A stretch of DNA of 9,814 nt. Origin: JAQBYK01 sp964499425. GTDB taxonomy: Bacteria; Patescibacteriota; Gracilibacteria; UBA1369; LOWO2-01-FULL-3. The position numbers and the translations under genes were made by a program. The stretch's first letter is position 1, and each line of letters starts with the position of its first letter. The stretch spans positions 1 through 9,814 of the forward strand of contig CAZCLD010000052.1 of assembly GCA_964499425.1 (NCBI GenBank), written 5' to 3'. This document shows, piece after piece, positions 1-5,088 of this stretch. A model generated the notes under the pieces. That model was given only the letters and a program-made list of their open reading frames with translations, was not told the DNA's origin and ran no database searches.

Positions 1-50
1 CGCCACCCGCCGCCCCCACGCCTAGTCTGCTCCAGGGACGGGGGGGCCCC
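1..50. other. GC-rich anomalous edge sequence, probable contig-end artefact
   Basis: The first ~50 bases are almost entirely G and C, with a C-rich run near 13-17 and a run of seven G near 40-46. Everything after about position 51 is AT-rich. The reading frame of the following aldolase stays open through this block, but the residues it encodes (rich in Pro, Ala and Gly) do not look like that family. Recognisable aldolase sequence starts with V-S-A-K at 51-62. I infer low-quality or chimeric sequence at a contig end rather than real gene content. A genuine GC-rich insertion is possible but less likely. Confidence 0.5.
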
Positions 51-815
51 GTTTCTGCTAAGGCTGATGATGGTGTTATGCACATTAAGGCTTCAGGTTG
101 TTTTTTGTCTGAAGTGAAGGCCGGAAGAGGGCATGTCTCTTTTGATTATAAGAAATTTATAGACTATTTTTCAGAAATTGATTTTAAAAAGAATGATTAT
201 GCTTTGGAGAATGAAATTAGTGATTATCTTTCTTCTATTTGTGTAAGTGATGGACGGCCTTCGATAGAGGCTTCTATGCATTGTTTTTTAGATAAATATG
301 TTGTGCATAGCCATCCTGTTTATTTGAATGTGTTGCTTTGTGCTAAGGGGGGGCAAAAATTTGTGGGAGAAGCTTGGAGTTCTGGTTTGCCGAGCTTTGA
401 GTGGGTTTCTTACGTCAATCCTGGTTATAGTTTAGGGACTGAAATTTCTAAAATAACGGATAAGAGCAGCAAGGATCCTAGAGTAGTTTTGCTAGAGAAC
501 CATGGTTTGATAGTCTCGACGAATGATTTGGGAAAAGCGTTGAATTTAAGTAAAGAGATCAACGATCTTGTTCGAAAACACTTTAAGATGGAAAAATTCT
601 CTATTGAGGATTTTGCGGGTGGTGACTCTTCCGAGAAGGTCCTTTTTCCGGATTACGCTATTTTTGGGGATAATGCCCCGGCGGTTTCAGCTGCTCACAA
701 TTTTATCCTAAATGAAATTGAAAAAATTGGAGAACCTAGGTTTTTAGATAATGCAGATATTGATTATCTTGTTAACATGGATTCAGAAAAATACAGAAAA
801 AATATATGCAAATAA
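3..815 (+). CDS. Class II aldolase/adducin family protein, 5'-truncated
   Basis: Zinc-dependent class II aldolase fold, the family that includes fuculose-, rhamnulose- and ribulose-phosphate aldolases and epimerases. These cleave or form C-C bonds next to a phosphorylated ketose, or epimerise it. Numbering from the Met at 78, I see the IKASG phosphate-binding motif (3-7), a GRPSIE stretch with the likely catalytic Glu64, the zinc ligand pair H-S-H at 77-79, and a third ligand in ENHG (His142). All three metal histidines are therefore present. The frame is open to the window edge, and the residues just before Met78 (VSAKADDGV) match the family's usual G-N-x-S-x-K lead-in. The ATG at 78 is thus probably internal and the true N-terminus is lost. 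The 3' end overlaps the next gene by 10 bp. The position in a glycan operon suggests synthesis of a short sugar or polyol phosphate precursor rather than catabolism. The exact substrate is unknown. Confidence 0.85.
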   Translation, partial: PPAAPTPSLLQGRGGPVSAKADDGVMHIKASGCFLSEVKAGRGHVSFDYKKFIDYFSEIDFKKNDYALENEISDYLSSICVSDGRPSIEASMHCFLDKYVVHSHPVYLNVLLCAKGGQKFVGEAWSSGLPSFEWVSYVNPGYSLGTEISKITDKSSKDPRVVLLENHGLIVSTNDLGKALNLSKEINDLVRKHFKMEKFSIEDFAGGDSSEKVLFPDYAIFGDNAPAVSAAHNFILNEIEKIGEPRFLDNADIDYLVNMDSEKYRKNICK

Positions 816-1573
816 TTATACCTATGTCAGGCCTGGGGAATCGATTCCTCAAAGCTGGCTATAAAGTCCCAAAGCCCTTGATTAAGGTTGATGGCAAGCC
901 AATGATTGAGCATGTGGTTAGTCTTTTTCCTGGGGAGGAAGACTTTTTATTTGTTTGTAATAATAGCCACCTTGAGGAGAGCGAGATGGGAGAGATTTTG
1001 AAGCGAATTGCTCCAAAGGGGCGGGTATTTGGAGTGGATCGCCATGAAGCTTTTGGGCCGGTTTACGATATTGTGCTCGCGGAGAAAGAGATTAAGGATG
1101 ATGAGCCAGTTATTGTTAATTATTGTGATTTCAATCAGTCTTGGGACTATGCGGATTTCAAAAAACAGATGGAGGAGAGTGGTTGTGATGGAGCTGTTAT
1201 TTGCTATACGGGATTTCATCCGCATTTACTTGGGGATGATTTTTATGCGGGCTGCAAAGTTGATAAGGGGCTAAACCTCACGGAGATTCGCGAAAAATAT
1301 TCTTTTACTGAAAATAAGATGGATTCTCATCATTCTTCGGGGACTTATTATTTTCGTTCTGGGGCTATTCTAAAAAAGTATTTTAAGTTATTGATGGATG
1401 AAAAAATGGCTGTTAATGGCGAATATTATGCCAGTGTGCCATATAAATTGATGCTTGAGGATGGATTGAAGGTGCTTGTGTATGAGGGGGATTATTTTTG
1501 TCAGTGGGGGACTCCTCAGGATCTTCAGGAATACGAATATTGGTCTGATTATTTTAAAAATTATGCGAATTAA
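806..1573 (+). CDS. Sugar/polyol-phosphate nucleotidyltransferase (NTP_transferase family), copy 1
   Basis: A 255-residue single-domain nucleotidyltransferase. Such enzymes transfer NMP from an NTP to a phosphorylated sugar, polyol or small alcohol, giving an NDP-activated donor and pyrophosphate in the cytoplasm. The N-terminal nucleotide-binding signature is present: IIPMSGLGNRF (3-14 region) then PKPLI (22-26). A metal-binding Asp sits in NYCDFN (Asp108), and the C-terminal QWGTPQDL motif (233-240) is typical of the family. No C-terminal left-handed beta-helix acyltransferase domain is present, so it is not GlmU-like. The region normally reading T-x-G-x-A-x-T is instead FGPVYD (83-88). The start ATG overlaps the end of the aldolase gene by 10 bp with no Shine-Dalgarno sequence, which suggests translational coupling. 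It is paralogous to the next gene. Base and substrate specificity cannot be read; capsule-type CTP- or GTP-using enzymes are the closest in character. Confidence 0.85.
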   Translation: MQIIIPMSGLGNRFLKAGYKVPKPLIKVDGKPMIEHVVSLFPGEEDFLFVCNNSHLEESEMGEILKRIAPKGRVFGVDRHEAFGPVYDIVLAEKEIKDDEPVIVNYCDFNQSWDYADFKKQMEESGCDGAVICYTGFHPHLLGDDFYAGCKVDKGLNLTEIREKYSFTENKMDSHHSSGTYYFRSGAILKKYFKLLMDEKMAVNGEYYASVPYKLMLEDGLKVLVYEGDYFCQWGTPQDLQEYEYWSDYFKNYAN

Positions 1574-2321
1574 TTTAATACCAATGGCGGGTGCGGGTTT
1601 GAGGTTTGTACAAGCGGGCTATAAGGAGCCCAAGCCTCTGATTGACGTTTCTGGAGAAGCGATGATTGTTAGGGCCGCTAGGGCGTTGCCTGATGCTGAT
1701 CGTTTTGTGTTTGTTTGTAGGGCTGAACATATTGAGAATTATCCTTTGCGTGAAGTTTTGAATAAGAATTTCCCCAATTGTGAGATTATTGATATTGATT
1801 ATTTAACTGAGGGACAAGCGAGTACTTGTTTGTTGGCGGAGAAATTCTTTGATATGGATGGTAGTCTTATGATTGGTGCTTGTGATAATGGAATGGTCTG
1901 GGATAAGACTAGATTCCAGGTTTTAATTGATGATTCAACTGTTGATGCGATAATTTTTACTTTTCGGAATAATGCTACTGTGAAAAGGAATCCTGAGATG
2001 TATGGTTGGGTGAGGGTTGATGCAGATAATGCTGTTGAAAGGATGTCGGTAAAAATCCCAATTAGCGATAATCCGGGGCATGATCATGCTGTCGTTGGGG
2101 CCTTTTGGTTTAGAAAAGGCAAGGATTTTGTTGAAAAGACAAAACAGATGATTGAAAATGAGCGGCGTATTAATAATGAATTTTATGTGGATAAAGTTTT
2201 TGATGAGTTTGTTGAAGATGGTATGAGGGTTAAAGTTTTTGAAATTGATAAATATATTTGTTGGGGAACGCCTAATGATTTGAAAACCTATCAGTATTGG
2301 GAAAACTATTTTAAGGAATAA
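1563..2321 (+). CDS. Sugar/polyol-phosphate nucleotidyltransferase (NTP_transferase family), copy 2
   Basis: A 252-residue nucleotidyltransferase of the same family as its upstream neighbour. It has LIPMAGAGLRF and PKPLI at the N-terminus, TEGQAST near 82-88, a metal-binding Asp108 in GACDNG, and CWGTPNDL near the C-terminus. The open frame extends further upstream, but I chose the ATG at 1563: the first residues MRINLIPMAGAG align exactly with the start of the upstream paralogue (MQIIIPMSGLG), and the extra 29 residues lie inside the previous gene. The start overlaps the previous stop by 11 bp. The two proteins align over their whole length (AGYKxPKPLI, EDGxxVxVxExD, WGTPxDLxxYxYW), so this looks like an old tandem duplication with diverged active-site surroundings. 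Copy 2 keeps the usual TxGQAST loop that copy 1 lacks, so the two may use different substrates. Confidence 0.85.
   Translation: MRINLIPMAGAGLRFVQAGYKEPKPLIDVSGEAMIVRAARALPDADRFVFVCRAEHIENYPLREVLNKNFPNCEIIDIDYLTEGQASTCLLAEKFFDMDGSLMIGACDNGMVWDKTRFQVLIDDSTVDAIIFTFRNNATVKRNPEMYGWVRVDADNAVERMSVKIPISDNPGHDHAVVGAFWFRKGKDFVEKTKQMIENERRINNEFYVDKVFDEFVEDGMRVKVFEIDKYICWGTPNDLKTYQYWENYFKE
2313..2318 (+). promoter_or_regulatory. Candidate ribosome binding site for methyltransferase start at 2325
   Basis: AAGGAA lies 6 bases upstream of the ATG at 2325, inside the last codons of the preceding gene. It supports the longer form of the methyltransferase and competes with a stronger site at 2355-2362. Confidence 0.4.
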
Positions 2322-2324
2322 TTG

Positions 2325-3122
2325 ATGATTTTAGGAAGAACATATTTGCCAAAAAAGGAGGTCAATAAAATGCGGGGAGAGGGAGATGTTGCCGCTGCGA
2401 GGAAAGCTTTTTTGGAAAAGCGGTTTAATAATTTGGTTCATCTTTTGAAGGGGCGGTTTTCTTGGCTTGATCCCTATATTGAGGGGAAGAAAGAGGTGTA
2501 TGAACTGGGATCTGGGCCTGGATTTTTGAAGGAATTTGTTAAGAATGAGGATCTTAGATTGACTGATGTTGAGAAACATCCCTGGATAGATGTGAAAGTG
2601 GATGCTTTAAATCTCCCATTTGAAAAGGAATCTGTGGATGTGCTTATTTGTAGCCATATGTTGCATCATCTTGCGTCTCCAATGAAATTTCTTAGTGATG
2701 TTTATGATGCCCTTAGGCCTGGAGGGTTGGTGTTGATTGTTGAGATTAACACCTCTCTTTTTTTGAGGTTTTTATTGAAAATAATGAGGCATGAGGGTTG
2801 GTCATATGAAGTGGATGTCTTTTCTGATGATGAAGTTTGCAATAGGGCTGATGATCCGTGGTCAGCGAATTGTGCTATTCCTGAGTTGTTATTCTCTGAC
2901 GAAAAGAAGTTCGAGAATTCTATCCCAGGGTTCAAAATTATTAGGAATGAATTGTTCGAAAGTATGCTTTTGCCGCTTTCTGGTGGGGTTATTGCGAAAA
3001 CCAAAATGGTCCAATTGCCGGTTTGGTTACTAAAAGGAGTTGAAAAGTTTGATAGTTTATTAGTCAAAGTCGCCCCTAGCATTTTTGCTGTGGGTAGAAA
3101 GGTGATTCTTAAAAAAGTTTAA
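2325..3122 (+). CDS. Class I SAM-dependent methyltransferase
   Basis: A 265-residue Rossmann-type methyltransferase, moving a methyl group from S-adenosylmethionine to a small molecule or glycan. Motif I is V-Y-ELGSGPG at 58-66 (the SAM-binding glycine loop). The acidic residue in LTDVE near 79-83 and the VDALNLPFE stretch (92-100) fit the SAM ribose/adenine site. ICSHMLHHL (108-116) is motif IV, and LRPGG (130-134) is the usual post-motif turn. The C-terminal third is a divergent cap that probably sets the acceptor. Start choice is open. TTG at 2322, ATG at 2325 (AAGGAA, 6 bp spacer) and ATG at 2370 (AAGGAGGT, 7 bp spacer, giving 250 residues) are all possible. All keep the GEGD-AAAR segment that precedes the domain. 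The gene starts right after the preceding stop and ends 1 bp before the GT2 start, so it is co-transcribed with glycan genes. Sugar O- or C-methylation is the inferred role. Confidence 0.82.
   Translation: MILGRTYLPKKEVNKMRGEGDVAAARKAFLEKRFNNLVHLLKGRFSWLDPYIEGKKEVYELGSGPGFLKEFVKNEDLRLTDVEKHPWIDVKVDALNLPFEKESVDVLICSHMLHHLASPMKFLSDVYDALRPGGLVLIVEINTSLFLRFLLKIMRHEGWSYEVDVFSDDEVCNRADDPWSANCAIPELLFSDEKKFENSIPGFKIIRNELFESMLLPLSGGVIAKTKMVQLPVWLLKGVEKFDSLLVKVAPSIFAVGRKVILKKV
2355..2362 (+). promoter_or_regulatory. Strong Shine-Dalgarno match ahead of internal ATG 2370
   Basis: AAGGAGGT is followed by a 7-base spacer and ATG at 2370, in frame with the methyltransferase. It is the best Shine-Dalgarno match near any start in the window. 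It may mark the true start of that protein, or it may be a chance product of the Lys-Lys-Glu-Val codons if translation begins at 2325. Confidence 0.5.
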
Positions 3123-3123
3123 T

Positions 3124-3825
3124 ATGAAGTTATCGATAGTAGTTCCTTGCTATAATGAGGAGAAAAATATTCCGCTTATTTTGGAACGGTTTGCAAAGGT
3201 TGTTGAGCAGTCTGTTGAGTTGATTCTGGTGAATAATGGTTCTACTGATGGTTCTGCGGAGGTTTTTAGGAAGGAGCTTGTTAAGAAGAAATATTCTTTT
3301 GCGCGATTAGTGACTGTTAAGGAGAATGTGGGTTACGGGCATGGAATTTCAACAGGGCTCAAATCTGCGAAAGGGGATATTTTGGCTTGGACACACGCAG
3401 ATATGCAGACTGATCCTGCTGATGTGATTAAGGGATATAAATTGTTGATGAATTTGGATGATCCTGAGGGGGCTGTTGTGAAAGGCAGGAGAGTAAACCG
3501 GCGTTTAGGGGAGACTTTGTTTACTTTGGGAATGTCAGTTTTGGCGTCTTTGGTTTTGTGGCGTTTTTTGTTTGATGTTAATGCTCAGCCGAAAGTTTTT
3601 CCTCGTGGATTCTATAAACAGATGAAGAGGCCGCCAAAAGATTTTTCTTTAGATTTGTATTGGTTGTATTTAGCTAAAATAAAAAGGTATAAGGTGAAGG
3701 TCTTACCAGTTTATTTTAAAAAGAGGATACATGGTGAGTCTAAGTGGGCTTTTAGTTTTGTATCGCGGATGAAGACTATTTGGAGGACTGTGAAATATAT
3801 TTTTAAATTGAGACGATATGCTTAA
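3124..3825 (+). CDS. Glycosyltransferase family 2, dolichol-phosphate-mannose-synthase-like
   Basis: A 233-residue GT-A fold glycosyltransferase transferring a sugar from a nucleotide donor to a lipid-phosphate or glycan acceptor at the cytoplasmic membrane face. Visible motifs are VVPCYNEE (6-13), the donor-binding NNGSTDGS (37-44), VGYGHGISTGLKSAKGD (69-85), and the metal site region THADMQTDP (90-98). In the last, His replaces the first Asp of the usual D-A-D. Then come VKGRR (119-123), the DVNAQPKVFPR stretch (151-161) typical of the polyprenyl-phosphate glycosyltransferase branch, and HGESKW (203-208). A hydrophobic stretch at about 131-150 may be an interfacial helix. No C-terminal transmembrane anchor is present, unlike GtrB/ArnC. 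It starts 1 bp after the methyltransferase stop and overlaps the next gene by 8 bp, indicating one operon. Donor sugar unknown. Confidence 0.88.
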   Translation: MKLSIVVPCYNEEKNIPLILERFAKVVEQSVELILVNNGSTDGSAEVFRKELVKKKYSFARLVTVKENVGYGHGISTGLKSAKGDILAWTHADMQTDPADVIKGYKLLMNLDDPEGAVVKGRRVNRRLGETLFTLGMSVLASLVLWRFLFDVNAQPKVFPRGFYKQMKRPPKDFSLDLYWLYLAKIKRYKVKVLPVYFKKRIHGESKWAFSFVSRMKTIWRTVKYIFKLRRYA

Positions 3826-4396
3826 AATTATTCATCGAGTTAATACAATTGAGGGGCTTGAAAAAATTGACCCTAAATATGGGGTGGAGGTTGATTTGCG
3901 CGCTTATGATGGACGTTTAATCCTAAATCATGAGGCATTTGAAGATGGACAGGATTTTGAGAAATATTTGGAGAAATATCAACATAGTTTTTTGATTTTG
4001 AATATAAAAGAGTCAGGAATTGAAGATCGAGTTGTGGCGCTTATGAAAAAGCGTGGAATTGAGGATTATTTTTTGTTAGATGTGGAATTTCCGTATATGT
4101 ATAAGGCTGCGAAGCAGGGATTCAGGAAAGTGGCGATTAGATATTCAGAAAAAGAGCCGATCGAAAATGTGCTTGAATTTAAGGATAATTTTGATTGGGT
4201 TTGGATTGATACGAATACCAAATTGCCTTTGGATTCTGATGTGGTGAAAGTTCTGAAAGAATTTAAGACTTGTTTGGTTTGTCCGGAGAGGTGGGGAAGG
4301 TCTGACGACATTGAAAATTATGTTGAAAAAATGAAGGCTCTGGAATTTGAACCCACTGCAGTTATGACCTCTTTAGAGTGTGTCGATCGATATTAA
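3818..4396 (+). CDS. Small GDPD/PI-PLC-like phosphodiesterase family protein, glycan-operon associated
   Basis: A 192-residue protein resembling a compact glycerophosphodiester phosphodiesterase / PI-PLC type barrel. The pattern HR (6-7), E-V-D-L-R (24-28) and L-N-H-E (36-39) reproduces the family's catalytic layout: first His, acidic metal ligands, second His. LILNIKESG (59-67) and YFLLDVEFP (84-92) look like further beta strands carrying Lys, Asp and Glu near the active site. It is shorter than typical GDPDs (about 240-300 residues), has no signal peptide or membrane segment, and so should be cytoplasmic. Similar short HR-N proteins are known, mostly unnamed, beside polysaccharide genes with nucleotidyltransferases; this is recollection, not a search result. 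The start overlaps the GT2 stop by 8 bp. Its stop interlocks with that of the ATPase D gene on the other strand. Substrate unknown; a phosphodiester or cyclic phosphate formed in this pathway is a reasonable guess. Confidence 0.65.
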   Translation: MLKIIHRVNTIEGLEKIDPKYGVEVDLRAYDGRLILNHEAFEDGQDFEKYLEKYQHSFLILNIKESGIEDRVVALMKKRGIEDYFLLDVEFPYMYKAAKQGFRKVAIRYSEKEPIENVLEFKDNFDWVWIDTNTKLPLDSDVVKVLKEFKTCLVCPERWGRSDDIENYVEKMKALEFEPTAVMTSLECVDRY

Positions 4397-5031
4397 GCTG
4401 CTTCTTGTTCTTGTGCCTCTATCATAGCCTTGATGCGCATTACGCTGACTATGGTTGACCTTTCGGCTTCTGCAAGCTTCATTGAGATGAATTTGACTGT
4501 TTCTTCGAGGTCAGGGATTAGGCGGTGCTCGAGTGCGTTTACACGGCGACGTGTTGTTTCTAATTCTGCAGCCAGACGTTCGGCTTGTTTTTCGATTTCT
4601 GCCAGCTTGATTAACAATGGAAATACTTCTTGGAAGGCGCCAAGTGCGATATCTAGTTCTCCTGATGTTTGCAAATAGCCGTAATTTAAGATGTCCCCCT
4701 CCTGTTTGAGATCAAAGTAGGGGATATGCACGGACATTACATTTTTTGTTTTAACGGCTAGTTCTACTTTAGCTGATGGGTACAAAAGTGCTGATTCCAG
4801 CATTTCGGGTAGCATCATGGAAGATGCTTGCATGAAGTTTTTGAAGGCTCCTGAGAGTTTTTCTTCTACTTCTCGACGTGTTGATTTAGCTTCACGGATT
4901 ATCTCCATGAAGGTCTTCATTAAGCCGTCTTGCTTGTCTTTTAATAGCTTATGGCCACGTTTGGCTGATTTAACCCGTTTTTTGAGGTTAAGTAACTCCA
5001 TTCTAGTTGGTTTGACGTCTAGTTTAGCCAT
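4393..5031 (-). CDS. atpD: V/A-type ATP synthase subunit D (central rotor shaft)
   Basis: A 212-residue subunit D. This is the long antiparallel coiled-coil shaft that turns inside the A3B3 head and couples ATP hydrolysis or synthesis to ion flow. The N-terminal coil has the usual PTRMELLNLKKR pattern (8-19) followed by KRGHKLLKDKQD (24-35). A short globular middle (about 70-135) contains the region before GAFQEVFPLL. The C-terminal coil carries the hallmark TRRRVNALEH (160-169). Length is normal for the family. It is the last gene of the operon, 56 bp after B, and that gap holds a hairpin. No Shine-Dalgarno sequence precedes the ATG; upstream bases are A/C-rich. The stop shares the TTAA at 4393-4396 with the stop of the convergent gene. 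Confidence 0.95.
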   Translation of the reverse strand: MAKLDVKPTRMELLNLKKRVKSAKRGHKLLKDKQDGLMKTFMEIIREAKSTRREVEEKLSGAFKNFMQASSMMLPEMLESALLYPSAKVELAVKTKNVMSVHIPYFDLKQEGDILNYGYLQTSGELDIALGAFQEVFPLLIKLAEIEKQAERLAAELETTRRRVNALEHRLIPDLEETVKFISMKLAEAERSTIVSVMRIKAMIEAQEQEAA

Positions 5032-5046
5032 TTTGGTTTGTTGCTG

Positions 5047-5088
5047 TTAAATATTTGGGACACTACGCTTCGCTTCGTGTCTGGCCAT
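5047..5088 (-). other. 13-codon mini-ORF in the B-D spacer (not claimed as a gene)
   Basis: Reading on the minus strand, an ATG at 5088-5086 overlaps the TAA stop of subunit B by one base (TAATG) and opens a frame encoding MARHEAKRSVPNI before TAA at 5049-5047. The D start follows 15 bases later. The arrangement would let ribosomes leaving B re-initiate, cross the hairpin and be handed on to D. It may equally be chance, since any short spacer can hold such a frame. Confidence 0.25.
5059..5081 (-). other. Imperfect hairpin between subunit B and D genes
   Basis: The 5-bp arms GACAC and GTGTC enclose a 13-base interior containing GCGAAGC, itself able to form a small, unusually stable G-C-closed GAA loop. 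There is no run of T after it on the minus strand, so it is not a standard intrinsic terminator. It could protect or process mRNA or tune D output relative to B, or be one copy of a dispersed palindromic repeat. Confidence 0.4.

Noticed and set aside
78..80. ATG at 78 as the true start of the aldolase
   Set aside because: The frame is open upstream, and the residues encoded at 51-77 fit the family's conserved segment before IKASG, so this Met is internal.
1476..1562. Upstream extension of the second nucleotidyltransferase by 29 codons
   Set aside because: These codons overlap the end of the first copy in another frame. The paralogue alignment places the natural start at ATG 1563.
2702..3082. 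Minus-strand open frame of 126 codons opposite the methyltransferase
   Set aside because: Low-complexity Ser/Asn-rich translation with no motif, fully inside a gene with clear methyltransferase motifs.
4383..4390. TCGATCGA palindrome near the convergent junction as a regulatory site
   Set aside because: A single 8-bp palindrome inside the 3' coding end, with no second copy nearby; it is expected by chance.
5059..5081. Intrinsic transcription terminator between B and D
   Set aside because: The stem is short and mismatched, no T-run follows on the minus strand, and D belongs to the same complex, so full termination makes no sense here.
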